Shown here piece by piece: positions 1-8,342 of a stretch of DNA of 42,957 nt. The translations under genes and the position numbers were made by a program. Location of the stretch: positions 1-42,957 of the forward strand of contig NZ_BDJE01000046.1 in assembly GCF_002117935.1 (NCBI RefSeq), in the 5' to 3' direction. The stretch comes from Nocardioides sp. PD653-B2. Lineage in GTDB: Bacteria; Actinomycetota; Actinomycetes; Propionibacteriales; Nocardioidaceae. The number at the start of each line of letters is the position of its first letter. Positions within the stretch are counted from its first letter, which is position 1. The notes below the pieces were generated by a model, which was not told where the DNA came from, did not search any database, and saw only the letters and a program-made list of their open reading frames with translations.

Positions 1-128
1 GTTCGCGTCCACGAATCCAGAACACACAGACCACCGTGTCGGCACCCGTGCCGACCAGGTGGAGAATTGAATAGTGGCTTGGACGTGCACCACCCATGAC
101 AACCCTGGGTGCGTAGCACTCCGCAAGA
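1..128 (+). other. 23S-5S rRNA internal spacer
   Basis: This is the stretch directly before 5S rRNA. No gene is seen here, and an open frame beginning at 74 only runs through the 5S gene. It can fold into hairpins: arms 38-44/49-55 (GTCGGCA/TGCCGAC) and arms 89-94/104-109. These are typical of precursor rRNA processing stems. The 23S 3' end itself is probably just outside the window. Confidence 0.6.
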
Positions 129-247
129 GTTACGGCGGCCATAGCGAAAGGGAAACACCCGGTCCCATCCCGAACCCGGAAGTTAAGCCTTTCAGCGCCG
201 ATGGTACTGCAACCGAGAGGCTGTGGGAGAGTAGGACGCCGCCGGAC
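129..247 (+). rRNA. rrf: 5S ribosomal RNA
   Basis: The sequence has the actinobacterial 5S layout: a GTTACGGCGG start, the CATAGCG segment, CCCGGTCCCATCCCGAACC in loop B/C, GAAGTTAAGCC, CAGCGCCGATGGTACTGC, and GTGGGAGAGTAGGACGCCGCC at the end. The terminal helix pairs CGGCGGC near 134 with GCCGCCG near 240. Length is about 119 nt, normal for 5S. It is the last gene of an rRNA operon and is followed by a strong hairpin terminator. The exact ends may be off by one or two bases. Confidence 0.95.
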
Positions 248-255
248 ATACACTC

Positions 256-290
256 CGTAGGGGCCACCGACAGGTGGCCCCTACGTTCAT
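256..290 (+). terminator. rRNA operon terminator
   Basis: There is a perfect 13-bp stem, CGTAGGGGCCACC (256-268) and GGTGGCCCCTACG (273-285), with a GACA loop. It is followed by TTCATTT. The placement 9 nt after 5S marks the end of the rRNA transcript. Confidence 0.9.
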
Positions 291-340
291 TTACGCACGT
301 TCATCGACGCACTTCAGGTGCAGGAGCAGGAGCAGCAGTC

Positions 341-1333
341 GTGGCCGAGCAGCGTCGCAACCAGCGTCCGTCGAGCGGCAAGCCCACGGGTGGGCGCCCG
401 ACGAGCGGCAAGCCCACCAGTGGTGGCAAGCCCGCGTCCGGCAAGAAGCCGGACGGCAAGCGTCCCTCCTCCGGCGGCGCCAACAGCGGCGGCAACCGCA
501 GCAGCTCGGCGAAGTCGGACGAGCGCTCACAGCGCTGGACGCCCGGCTCCGATCGCCGCGACGCCCGACCCGCCCGCGGCGGCGACCGACCCGGTCGCAA
601 GAGCGACTGGAAGCGGCCCGCCGACAAGCAGGCCGAGCGGACCGCCGAGCAGGCGATCTACGACGGCCCCGAGCTGCCCGAGGGGATCACCGGAGGTGAG
701 CTCGACCGGGCGATCACCGCCCAGCTCAAGGGCCTGCCCGAGAAGCTGGCCGCCCGCGTTGCCCGGCACCTCGCCGCCGCCGGCATGGTGCTCGAGGACG
801 ATCCCGAGACGGCCTACCAGCACACCCTGGCCGCCCGGTCCCGTGCTCCCCGGCTCGCGGTCGTCCGCGAGGCCACCGGCGAGGCGGCCTACGCCGCCGG
901 CCACTACGCCGAGGCGCTGGCGGAGCTGCGCGCCGCCAAGCGGATGAACGGCGCCACGGCCTACCTGCCGATCATGGCGGACTGCCACCGCGCCCTCGGC
1001 AAGCCCCAGGAAGCGCTCAAGCTCGCCAAGAGCCCGTCGGTCGCGAACTTCTCCCCGGAGGCCAAGGCGGAGATGACGATCGTCGAGGCCGGTGCCCGCC
1101 GCGACCTCGGCCAGATGGACGCGGCGCTGCGCACGCTCGAGCTCGCGCCGCTGCTGTCCAAGAGCCGTTCGCCGTGGGTGGTCCGGCTGCGCTACGCCTA
1201 TGCCGACACGCTCGAGGCAGCCGGCCGCGACAACGACGCCCTCACCTGGTTCCACCGCACGTACGCGATCGACAGCGACGAGCTGACCGACGCCGACATC
1301 CGCGCCGAGGCGCTCGAGAAGCGCCTGGGCTGA
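341..1333 (+). CDS. TPR-repeat protein with disordered basic N-terminus
   Basis: The protein is about 330 aa. The first ~115 residues are low-complexity and rich in Ser, Gly, Pro, Lys and Arg, with short repeats such as SGKPTGGRPTSGKPTSGG. The rest is alpha-helical and looks like tetratricopeptide repeats (for example AAYAAGHYAEALAELRAAKR and LRYAYADTLEAAGRDNDALT). TPRs normally mediate protein-protein contacts; the partner is unknown. GTG at 341 is chosen because AGGAG (328-332) sits 8 nt before it, and the longer in-frame extension would run through 5S rRNA and the terminator. No signal peptide or membrane segment is seen. The basic tail could bind nucleic acid, but that is inference. Confidence 0.85.
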   Translation: MAEQRRNQRPSSGKPTGGRPTSGKPTSGGKPASGKKPDGKRPSSGGANSGGNRSSSAKSDERSQRWTPGSDRRDARPARGGDRPGRKSDWKRPADKQAERTAEQAIYDGPELPEGITGGELDRAITAQLKGLPEKLAARVARHLAAAGMVLEDDPETAYQHTLAARSRAPRLAVVREATGEAAYAAGHYAEALAELRAAKRMNGATAYLPIMADCHRALGKPQEALKLAKSPSVANFSPEAKAEMTIVEAGARRDLGQMDAALRTLELAPLLSKSRSPWVVRLRYAYADTLEAAGRDNDALTWFHRTYAIDSDELTDADIRAEALEKRLG

Positions 1334-1448
1334 GCGGGTTTCCTGTCGGCGGCGGTGGGCAGGATGGCGTCGGCCCCCCGCTGTGGCCGGGGTTGACCCC
1401 GGTGCTGTCCGCGGGTTGTACTCGACGACAATCCGCGAGGAGGACAGG

Positions 1449-2270
1449 ATGCTGCGTTTCTCGGGTGCCGGCGTCAGCGACGTCGGTTGCGTGCGTCCGC
1501 ACAACGAGGACTCGGGCTTCCAGGGCCCTTACGTCGCGCTGGTCGCAGACGGGGTCGGCGGCGCCGCTGCGGGGGAGGTCGCGTCGGCGACGACGGCGTA
1601 CGTCGTGTCGGCCACCGCGCTGGCGCGGTTCGGCGACGACCCCGCCGAGGTCCTCGGTGCCGCCGTCGCCGCCGCGCGGGTGAGCCTGCGCGCCGGCGTG
1701 CACGACGACTCCGAACGCGCGGGGATGGCCACGACCCTGTCCGCGGTGGTGTGCGACGGTCGGCGGGTGGTCCTCGGCCACCTCGGCGACAGCCGGGCCT
1801 ACCGCTACCGCGGCGGCGAGCTGCGCCGCGTCTCCCACGACCACACCTACGTCCAGCACCTGATCGACACCGACCAGCTGCGCCCCGAGGAGGCGCCTCG
1901 GCATCCGTGGCGCAACGTGGTGATGCGCTCCCTCGACGGCGGTCCCGAGACCGGGATGGGCGACCCCGACCTGGTCGACCTCGAGGCGGAGGTGGGCGAC
2001 CGGATCCTGCTCTGCACCGACGGGTTGACCGACCTGGTCGACGAGGATCGGATCGCGGAGCTGATGCGCCTCGCCGACCCGCACTCCGCGGCCGCCGTGC
2101 TGACCCAGTCGGCGCTGGTCGCCGGCGGCAGGGACAACATCACCTGCGTGGTGCTCGACGTGGTCGACGGTCCGGTCGTCGTCGGCGACGGCCAGCTGCT
2201 GGGAGCCGTGCGGGACATCGCCAACATCGTCGACCCGGGAGCCGTGCGGCTGCGACACTCCTCGGCATGA
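1449..2270 (+). CDS. PP2C-family serine/threonine protein phosphatase
   Basis: This is a 273-aa soluble metal-dependent phosphatase of the PPM/PP2C (PstP/Stp) type. It shows the usual motifs in order: DVGCVRPHNEDS near the N-terminus, VADGVGG, GHLGDSRAYRYRGG, LLCTDGLTDLV and GGRDNITCVVL. The Asp residues in these motifs bind two Mn/Mg ions. The family reverses Ser/Thr kinase signalling; no kinase gene is adjacent, and there is no transmembrane tail like that of PstP. ATG 1449 follows GAGGAGG (1437-1443) at good spacing. Its stop overlaps the start of the next gene by ATGA, suggesting translational coupling. Confidence 0.93.
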   Translation: MLRFSGAGVSDVGCVRPHNEDSGFQGPYVALVADGVGGAAAGEVASATTAYVVSATALARFGDDPAEVLGAAVAAARVSLRAGVHDDSERAGMATTLSAVVCDGRRVVLGHLGDSRAYRYRGGELRRVSHDHTYVQHLIDTDQLRPEEAPRHPWRNVVMRSLDGGPETGMGDPDLVDLEAEVGDRILLCTDGLTDLVDEDRIAELMRLADPHSAAAVLTQSALVAGGRDNITCVVLDVVDGPVVVGDGQLLGAVRDIANIVDPGAVRLRHSSA

Positions 2271-3193
2271 GCGACGTCAGGAGGCCGGCCCTCGAGGGGA
2301 CGGTGGCCGTCCGAGACGACCGGCGGCTGAGCTTCGCCGAGTACGGCTCACGCCGGGGGGCCGCGATCGTCTGGATGCACGGCACGCCCGGTGCCCGGCG
2401 CCAGATCCCGATCGAGGCCCGGGAGTACGCCGCACGGCACGGGGTCCGCATCATCGGCATCGACCGGCCCGGGATCGGGTCCTCGACGCCGTACCTCTAC
2501 CCCGACGTCCTCGACTGGACCCACGACCTCGAGCTGTTCCTGGACACCCTCGCGATCGACACGGTGCGGATGATCGGCCTGTCCGGAGGAGGCCCGTACG
2601 CCCTGGCCGCCGGCGTGGCGCTGCCCGACCGCGTGCACGGTGTCGGGGTGCTCGGCGGGGTGGCGCCGACCCGCGGCGTCGACGCGGTCGACGGCGGCAT
2701 CATCCAGCTCGCCGTCCACCTCGCACCCCTCCTGTCCCTGGCGCGGGTGCCGCTCGGCATCGGCCTCACCCAGGGCATCCGGCTCGTGAAGCCCCTGGCA
2801 GGCCCGGCCCTGGACCTGTACGCCTCCCTGCAGCCGCCGGGGGACAAGAACCTGCTCGCGCGGCCCGAGGTCAAGGCGATGTTCCTCGACGACCTGCTCA
2901 ACGGGAGCCGGTTCCAGACCTCGGCACCGATCAACGACCTGCTGCTCTTCACCCGGCACTGGGGCTTCGACGCCGCCGACGTGCAGGTCCCGGTGCGCTG
3001 GTGGCACGGGGACGACGACCACATCGTCCCGTTCCGCCACGGTCAGGCGATGATGGACCGGCTCCCGGACGCCACGATGCGGGTGGTCGACGGCGAGAGC
3101 CACCTCGGCGGCCTCGGCATCGCCGAGGAGGTCATCGCCACGCTGATGGAGCTCGGACCCCGGCGGACCGGAACCGCAGCCGTCAAACGCTGA
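2267..3193 (+). CDS. alpha/beta-fold hydrolase
   Basis: The 308-aa protein has the alpha/beta hydrolase layout: oxyanion-hole motif HGTPGAR near residue 38, nucleophile elbow GLSGGGP, an acid in HGDDDHIVP and a C-terminal His in ESHLGG. The substrate cannot be told from sequence; esterases, lipases and epoxide hydrolases all share this fold. No signal peptide is seen, so it is likely cytosolic. The ATG overlaps the stop of the phosphatase gene (ATGA, 2267-2270), so the two are probably one operon, although no functional link is known. Confidence 0.88.
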   Translation: MSDVRRPALEGTVAVRDDRRLSFAEYGSRRGAAIVWMHGTPGARRQIPIEAREYAARHGVRIIGIDRPGIGSSTPYLYPDVLDWTHDLELFLDTLAIDTVRMIGLSGGGPYALAAGVALPDRVHGVGVLGGVAPTRGVDAVDGGIIQLAVHLAPLLSLARVPLGIGLTQGIRLVKPLAGPALDLYASLQPPGDKNLLARPEVKAMFLDDLLNGSRFQTSAPINDLLLFTRHWGFDAADVQVPVRWWHGDDDHIVPFRHGQAMMDRLPDATMRVVDGESHLGGLGIAEEVIATLMELGPRRTGTAAVKR

Positions 3194-3322
3194 ACACTGG
3201 CATTCACGCGCCTCATGCGCCACAATGGTGCCCACAACTACATGCTTGTCACTTGGACGACCTCGTCTCCCGTGAAACCGCTGGGGAAGGCGCACTTCGC
3301 GCTGGAGATGAAGGAGGTCACG

Positions 3323-3841
3323 GTGACCGCACGCACTGCCACCCGCACCGCGACGAGGGGCGTTCTCTACGTCCACTCAGCGCCGTCCGCGCTGTGCCCG
3401 CACATCGAGTGGGCCGTCGGCGGTGTCCTCGGCGTGCCCGTGAGCCTGGACTGGACGCCGCAGTCGGCCCAGTCCGGCACCTACCGCGCCGAGCTGTCCT
3501 GGTCCGGTGCTGCCGGCTCTGCCGCAGCCGTGGCGTCCGCGCTGCGCGGCTGGAACCAGCTCCGCTTCGAGATCACCGAGGAGCCGACGCCGTCCTCGGA
3601 GGGCGCCCGCTACTCCTACACCCCCGAGCTGGGCGTCTTCCACGCGGTGACCGGCCTGCACGGCGACATCATGATCCCCGAGGACCGGCTCAAGGCCGCG
3701 GTGGTCAAGGCGGCGCTCGGCGACACCACGATGATGATCGAGATCGACAAGCTCCTCGGCAAGCCGTGGGACGACGAGCTCGAGACGTTCCGGCACGCCG
3801 GCGACGGCGCTCCGGTGCGCTGGCTGCACCAGGTCGTCTGA
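3323..3841 (+). CDS. DUF3145 family protein
   Basis: The protein is about 172 aa and matches the actinobacteria-restricted DUF3145 family in the segment TRGVLYVHSAPSALCPHIEW and in the later WLHQVV end. No function is established for the family. From memory, homologues sit next to the fab operon in Streptomyces, as this one sits near fabF/accD. GTG 3323 is chosen because AGGAGG (3312-3317) precedes it by 5 nt and because family members start just before TTRGVLYVHS. An in-frame ATG at 3215 is also open but has no ribosome-binding site. No membrane segments are seen. Confidence 0.85.
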   Translation: MTARTATRTATRGVLYVHSAPSALCPHIEWAVGGVLGVPVSLDWTPQSAQSGTYRAELSWSGAAGSAAAVASALRGWNQLRFEITEEPTPSSEGARYSYTPELGVFHAVTGLHGDIMIPEDRLKAAVVKAALGDTTMMIEIDKLLGKPWDDELETFRHAGDGAPVRWLHQVV

Positions 3842-3856
3842 GGCGCGACCCGACGA

Positions 3857-3878
3857 GGTCGAGCGGCGGGTCGAGACC
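3857..3878. repeat. short copy of Nocardioides-type intergenic palindrome
   Basis: GGTCGAG (3857-3863) and GTCGAGACC (3870-3878) bracket a short GC core. This has the same outer arms as the longer copies at 11966-12024 and 42917-42957. It lies between the convergent stops of the DUF3145 gene and the next minus-strand gene, where it could also act as a terminator. Confidence 0.5.
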
Positions 3879-3881
3879 TGA

Positions 3882-4292
3882 CTAGCGCCTGAGGCGGAAG
3901 TGCGACGGTGTGAAGAACGCCTTGTGCTCCCCGGAGCCGTTGTACCAGTGCACCTTGGCCCGGATCGTGAACTTCCCGGCGCGGGTGGAGTAGCGGCAGA
4001 AACGGAACCCGCTGGTGCCCCGCTCGGGGTCGGAGTCGGAGAGGAAGGCGCCCGACGCGAGGGTGTCGCCGTTCGGGTCGACCAGGAAGGTCTCCAGCGT
4101 CCAGTCGTGCGTCGGCGTGGTGACGACGTAGCGGTAGCGGTAGGTGTGGCAGCCGTCGCGCAGCCTGCCGTCGGCGGCGTGCGTGTGCCCGTACGACGAC
4201 GTGACGCCGTCCGCGGGTGCGCCGACCACGGCACCGAGGGCGACGAGGGTGGCGGTGGCCAGCACGCTGCCGAGGAGTGTGACGGGCGTCAT
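3882..4292 (-). CDS. small exported hypothetical protein
   Basis: The 136-aa protein begins with a hydrophobic stretch (residues ~4-28, LLGSVLATATLVALGAVVG) that resembles a signal peptide, though it lacks the usual basic n-region. The mature part is rich in Thr, His, Tyr and Phe with alternating polar and hydrophobic residues, suggesting a beta-sandwich. It contains two Cys (in DGCHTYRYR and FRFCRYS) that could form a disulphide outside the membrane. I do not recognise a family. It is convergent with the DUF3145 gene. ATG 4292 has only a weak ribosome-binding site. Confidence 0.7.
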   Translation of the reverse strand: MTPVTLLGSVLATATLVALGAVVGAPADGVTSSYGHTHAADGRLRDGCHTYRYRYVVTTPTHDWTLETFLVDPNGDTLASGAFLSDSDPERGTSGFRFCRYSTRAGKFTIRAKVHWYNGSGEHKAFFTPSHFRLRR

Positions 4293-4333
4293 GTGAGGTC
4301 CAACGCAGGACCGCGCCGGCCGTTACGGCGAGA

Positions 4334-5770
4334 TCAGAGCGGGATGTTGCCGTGCATGCCGCGGCGCACGCCGCCGTCCTGCACGGCGTCGTCGATCGCC
4401 TGGGCGATCGCCGAGCGGGTCCGGGTCGGGTCGACGACCTCGTCGACCACGCCGATCTCGACGGCCTTGTCGACGCCACCGGCGATCCGCTCGTGCTCGG
4501 CGGCCAGCTCGGCCTCGACCTGGGGACGGATGTCGGGGCCGACCTCGGCCAGCCTCCGGCGGTGCAGGATCCGGATCGCGGCGACCGCGCCCATCACGGC
4601 GACCTCGGCCCCCGGCCAGGCGAAGACCTTGGTGGCGCCGAGCGAGCGCGCGTTCATGGCGATGTAGGCGCCGCCATAGGTCTTGCGGGTCACCAGGGTG
4701 ACCCGGGGGACCACGCACTCCCCGAAGGCGTGCAGGAGCTTGGCGCCGCGCCGGACGACGCCGTCCCACTCCTGGCCGACGCCCGGGAGGTACCCGGGCA
4801 CGTCCACGACCACGATGAGCGGGACGCCGAACGCGTCGCACATGCGCACGAAGCGGGACGCCTTCTCCGCGGAGAGCGAGTCGAGGCAGCCGCCGAGGCG
4901 CAGCGGGTTGTTGGCGACCACGCCGACGGTGCGGCCGCCGAACCGGCCGAGCGCGGTGACGATGTTGGGGGCCCAACGGGCGTGCAGCTCCTGGGTGGTG
5001 CCCTCGTCGAGGATCGACTCGACGAGCGGGTGCACGTCGTAGGCGCGCTTCTTCGACTCGGGCAGCAGGGCCTCGAGGTCGCGGTCCTCCACGTCGGCTA
5101 GCACGAGGCTGCCCTGGGAGCCGAGCAGGGACGCCACCGTGCGGGCGCGGCCGAGTGCCTCCTCCTCGGAGTCGGTGAGGATGTGCACGACGCCGGAGCG
5201 CCGGCCGTGCGGCTCGGGCCCGCCGAGGCGGAGCATGTCGACGTCCTCACCGGTGACCGAGCGGACGACGTCGGGGCCGGTGACGAAGATCCGGCCCTCG
5301 GGGCCGAGGATGACGACGTCGGTGAGCGCGGGGCCGTACGCCGCGCCGCCGGCCGCGGGGCCGAGCACCACGGAGACCTGCGGGATCTTGCCCGAGGCCT
5401 GGGTCATCACCTGGAAGATCCGGCCGACGGCGTGGAGGGACAGGACGCCCTCCGCGAGCCGGGCGCCGCCGGAGTGCCAGAGCCCGATGATCGGGACGCC
5501 GTCGGTCATCGCGCGGTGGTAGGCGTCGACGACGACGCGGCAGCCCAGGTCGCCCATCGCGCCGCCCATCACGGTGGCGTCGGAGCAGAAGGCGACCACG
5601 CGGGTGCCGTCGACCTGGCCGACCGCGGCGAGCATGCCCGAGTCGTCGTCGGGCGTGATCAGCTCGAGGGTGCCGTCGTCGAGCAGCGCCGTGAGGCGGT
5701 GGACGGGGTTGCGCGGGTCCTCGTCGCGGGGCAGCTTCGCCGGCTTGGCGGTGACGGGAGCGGCGGTCAT
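4334..5770 (-). CDS. accD: acyl-CoA carboxylase carboxyltransferase (beta) subunit
   Basis: The 478-aa protein carries both crotonase-fold halves of a biotin-dependent carboxyltransferase. The N half has the glycine-rich oxyanion segments HSGGARLAEG and GPAAGGAAYGPAL; the C half has DVPGYLPG, GAKLLHAF and TYGGAYIAMN. It transfers CO2 from carboxybiotin to acetyl- or propionyl-CoA to make (methyl)malonyl-CoA. The position at the end of a fabD-fabH-acpP-fabF operon, and the C-terminal HGNIPL, recall AccD6 of mycobacteria, which feeds malonyl-CoA to FAS-II. The biotin-carboxylase/BCCP alpha subunit is not in the window. The ATG overlaps the fabF stop by one base (TGATG). Confidence 0.93.
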   Translation of the reverse strand: MTAAPVTAKPAKLPRDEDPRNPVHRLTALLDDGTLELITPDDDSGMLAAVGQVDGTRVVAFCSDATVMGGAMGDLGCRVVVDAYHRAMTDGVPIIGLWHSGGARLAEGVLSLHAVGRIFQVMTQASGKIPQVSVVLGPAAGGAAYGPALTDVVILGPEGRIFVTGPDVVRSVTGEDVDMLRLGGPEPHGRRSGVVHILTDSEEEALGRARTVASLLGSQGSLVLADVEDRDLEALLPESKKRAYDVHPLVESILDEGTTQELHARWAPNIVTALGRFGGRTVGVVANNPLRLGGCLDSLSAEKASRFVRMCDAFGVPLIVVVDVPGYLPGVGQEWDGVVRRGAKLLHAFGECVVPRVTLVTRKTYGGAYIAMNARSLGATKVFAWPGAEVAVMGAVAAIRILHRRRLAEVGPDIRPQVEAELAAEHERIAGGVDKAVEIGVVDEVVDPTRTRSAIAQAIDDAVQDGGVRRGMHGNIPL

Positions 5771-7035
5771 CAGGCGCTCCCGAAGGCGACGGCCACGTTG
5801 GCGCCGCCGAAGCCGAAGGAGTTGTTGAGGGCCACGATGTCGCCCAGCGGCAGGTCGCGGACCTTGGTGGCGATGTCGAGCTCGACCTGCGGGTCGAGGT
5901 TGTCGAGGTTGATCGTCGGCGGGGAGATGCGGTGGTGCAGCGCCAGGATCGTCGCCACGGCCTCGAGGGCGCCGGCGCCGCCGAGGAGGTGGCCGGTCAT
6001 CGACTTGGTGCTGGTCACGACGACCTCGTTGGCGTGGGAGCCGAGGGTCGCGTGGATCATCAGGCCCTCGGCGATGTCGCCCTGGGGCGTCGACGTCGCG
6101 TGCGCGTTGATGTGCGCGATGTCCGACGGGTCGACGTCGCCCTCGGCGAGGGCGCGCAGGATCGCGCGCGCTCCGCCGCGGCCGGCCGGGTCGGGCTGGG
6201 CGATGTCGTGGGAGTCGGCGGTGATGCCGGCGCCCATGACGGTGGCGTAGATGCGGGCGCCGCGGGCCAGCGCGTGCTCCTCGGACTCCAGGACGATCAC
6301 GCCGGCACCCTCGCCGAGCACGAACCCGTCGCGGGCGGTGTCCCACGGGCGGGAGACCGTCGTCGGGTCGCCGCCGTCGGGACCGCTGGCGGTCTTGGAG
6401 AGCGCCATCATGTTGGCGAAGGCCGCCATGGGCAGCGGGTGGATCGCGGCCTCGGTGCCGCCGGCCAGCACGATGTCGGCCCGGCCGAGCCGGATCTGGT
6501 CGAGAGCCAGGGCGATCGCCTCGTTGCCGGAGGCGCACGCGGAGACCGGCGTGTTGACCGCCGCGCGCGCTCCGACGTACAGGCTGATGTTCGCGGCCGG
6601 GGCGTTGGGCATCAGCATCGGCACGGCCAGGGGGGAGACCCGGCGGGGCCCCTTCTCCCTGAGCGTGTCGTAGTTGTCGAGCAGCGTGGTCACACCGCCG
6701 ATGCCGGAGGCCATCGCGACCCCGACCCGGTCCTGGTCGAGCGAGCCGGCGGCCTGCAGGGCGTCGAGGCCGGAGTCGGCCCACGCCTCCATGGCCGCGA
6801 CCATCGCGAACTGCGACGAGCGGTCCAGCCGGCGGGCCTTGACCCGCTCGAGGACCTCGCTCGGCTCGACGGCGATGCGGCCGGCGATCTTGACCGGCAT
6901 CTCCTGGGCCCAGTCATCGGTCAGGTAGCGAACGCCCGAACGGCCGTGGATCAGGCCGTCCCAGGTGCTCGCGACGTCTCCGCCGAGGGGGGAGGTGGTC
7001 CCGAGACCGGTGACGACGACACGCTTCGAAGACAT
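5770..7035 (-). CDS. fabF: beta-ketoacyl-ACP synthase II
   Basis: The 421-aa condensing enzyme elongates acyl-ACP with malonyl-ACP in type II fatty acid synthesis (KasA/KasB/FabF clade). The catalytic Cys-His-His set is visible: C167 in PVSACASGNEA, H312 in NAHATSTPQGD and H349 in STKSMTGHLLGGAGA, with K344 nearby. The thiolase-fold N-terminus is VVVTGLGTTSPLGGD. The start at 7035 is preceded by AGGAG at good spacing. It lies 23 nt after acpP and overlaps accD, so it is inside the operon. Confidence 0.96.
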   Translation of the reverse strand: MSSKRVVVTGLGTTSPLGGDVASTWDGLIHGRSGVRYLTDDWAQEMPVKIAGRIAVEPSEVLERVKARRLDRSSQFAMVAAMEAWADSGLDALQAAGSLDQDRVGVAMASGIGGVTTLLDNYDTLREKGPRRVSPLAVPMLMPNAPAANISLYVGARAAVNTPVSACASGNEAIALALDQIRLGRADIVLAGGTEAAIHPLPMAAFANMMALSKTASGPDGGDPTTVSRPWDTARDGFVLGEGAGVIVLESEEHALARGARIYATVMGAGITADSHDIAQPDPAGRGGARAILRALAEGDVDPSDIAHINAHATSTPQGDIAEGLMIHATLGSHANEVVVTSTKSMTGHLLGGAGALEAVATILALHHRISPPTINLDNLDPQVELDIATKVRDLPLGDIVALNNSFGFGGANVAVAFGSA

Positions 7036-7058
7036 GCTGCTCCTAGGGGAGGGGTGGC

Positions 7059-7304
7059 TCAGGCCTGGGCCCGCTCGATGAAGGCGACGGCGTCGCCGAC
7101 GGTCTTGAGGTTCTTCACCTCGTCGTCGGGGATGGAGACGCCGAACTTCTCCTCGGCCGCGACGACGACCTCGACCATGGACAGCGAGTCCACGTCCAGG
7201 TCGTCGACGAACGACTTGTCGAGCTGGACGTCGTCGGCGTCGATGCCGGCGACCTCGTTGACGATGTCGGCGAGGTCGGCGCGGATCTCTTCAGTGGAGG
7301 GCAT
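7059..7304 (-). CDS. acpP: acyl carrier protein
   Basis: This is an 81-aa acidic four-helix protein with the phosphopantetheine attachment motif DLDVDSLSMVE (Ser40). It carries the growing acyl chain between FabD, FabH and FabF. It resembles AcpM and Streptomyces AcpP in its N-terminus (EEIRADLADIVNEVAGID) but lacks the long AcpM C-terminal tail. AGAAGGA lies just before ATG 7304. The gene is between fabH (36-nt gap) and fabF (23-nt gap). Confidence 0.96.
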   Translation of the reverse strand: MPSTEEIRADLADIVNEVAGIDADDVQLDKSFVDDLDVDSLSMVEVVVAAEEKFGVSIPDDEVKNLKTVGDAVAFIERAQA

Positions 7305-7340
7305 TGCTTGTCCTTCTCTGTTGGGGTTGGGGTGGTGCGA

Positions 7341-8342
7341 TCAGGGCACGGTGACGACCTGCGCGGCGTACGCGAGGCCGGCACCGAAGGCGATCAGGAG
7401 GGCCGTGTCGCCGCTGCGCGCGTCGCCCTCCTCGATCATCCGGTCGAGGGCGAGCGGGATGGACGCGGCGGACGTGTTGCCCTGCTCGGCGATGTCGCGG
7501 GCGATCTTCACCCGCTCGGGGAGCTTCATCGAGCGCGCCATGGCGTCGGTGATGCGCATGTTGGCCTGGTGGGGGACGAACACGTCGAGGTCGTCGAGGG
7601 AGACCCCGGCGCGGTCGAGCGCCTGCTGACCGATCTTGGCCATGGCGAACGACGCCCAGCGGAACACCGCGTTGCCCTGCATGACCAGGTGCGGCATCTC
7701 GGGGTGCTCGGAGGCGACCACGTCGCGCCAGTCCTCGCGCTGCCGGATCAGGTCGAACTGCTCGCCGTCGGAGCCCCAGACGACCGGCCCGATGCCGGGC
7801 GTCTCGCTCGGGCCGATCACGGCCGCGCCGGCGCCGTCGGCGAAGATGAACGCCGTGCCGCGGTCGCCGACGTCGGTGATGTCGGAGAGCCGTTCGACGC
7901 CGATCACGAGGACGTAGCCGGCGCTGCCGGCGCGGACGAAGTCGGCGCCCATCGCGACGCCGTGGCAGAAGCCGGCGCAGGCGGCCGAGATGTCGAACGC
8001 GGCGGCCTGGTCGGTGCCGAGCTCGTGGGCGATCGCGGTCGCGATCGCCGGGGTCTGGTACATGTGGGTGACCGTGGCGACGATGACGCAGTCGATCTGG
8101 CGGGCGTCGACGCCGGCCCGCTCGAGCGCCGTCCGCGCGGCGGCCACGGACATGACCTGGACGGTCTCCTCCGGGGTCGCCCAACGGCGCTGCTTGATGC
8201 CGGAGCGCTGCTGGATCCACTCGTCGCTGGAGTCGATCGCCTCGACGACCTCGGCGTTGGGGATGATCCGGGAGGGCCGGTAGGCGCCGATGCCCAAGAT
8301 GGCGGCGTGCCGGGCGCCTTCGGCCTGCTGGATCGCGACCAT
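7341..8342 (-). CDS. fabH: beta-ketoacyl-ACP synthase III
   Basis: The 333-aa enzyme primes fatty acid synthesis by condensing an acyl-CoA with malonyl-ACP. The catalytic triad is visible: C122 in DISAACAGFCHG, H258 in FVPHQANMRI and N289 in AEQGNTSAAS. The N-terminal ILGIGAYRPSR and GIKQRRWA segments are typical. ATG 8342 is chosen because it overlaps the fabD stop by one base (TGATG), the same coupling seen between fabF and accD. Branched or straight starter preference cannot be read from sequence. Confidence 0.95.
   Translation of the reverse strand: MVAIQQAEGARHAAILGIGAYRPSRIIPNAEVVEAIDSSDEWIQQRSGIKQRRWATPEETVQVMSVAAARTALERAGVDARQIDCVIVATVTHMYQTPAIATAIAHELGTDQAAAFDISAACAGFCHGVAMGADFVRAGSAGYVLVIGVERLSDITDVGDRGTAFIFADGAGAAVIGPSETPGIGPVVWGSDGEQFDLIRQREDWRDVVASEHPEMPHLVMQGNAVFRWASFAMAKIGQQALDRAGVSLDDLDVFVPHQANMRITDAMARSMKLPERVKIARDIAEQGNTSAASIPLALDRMIEEGDARSGDTALLIAFGAGLAYAAQVVTVP

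Noticed and set aside
74..340. Open frame extending the TPR gene upstream to 74
   Set aside because: It runs through 5S rRNA and its terminator, and a good ribosome-binding site precedes GTG 341.
5771..6784. Long N-terminal extension of accD through fabF
   Set aside because: It is in another frame across fabF with Arg/Pro/Gly-rich sequence; accD starts at 5770 by family length and overlap.
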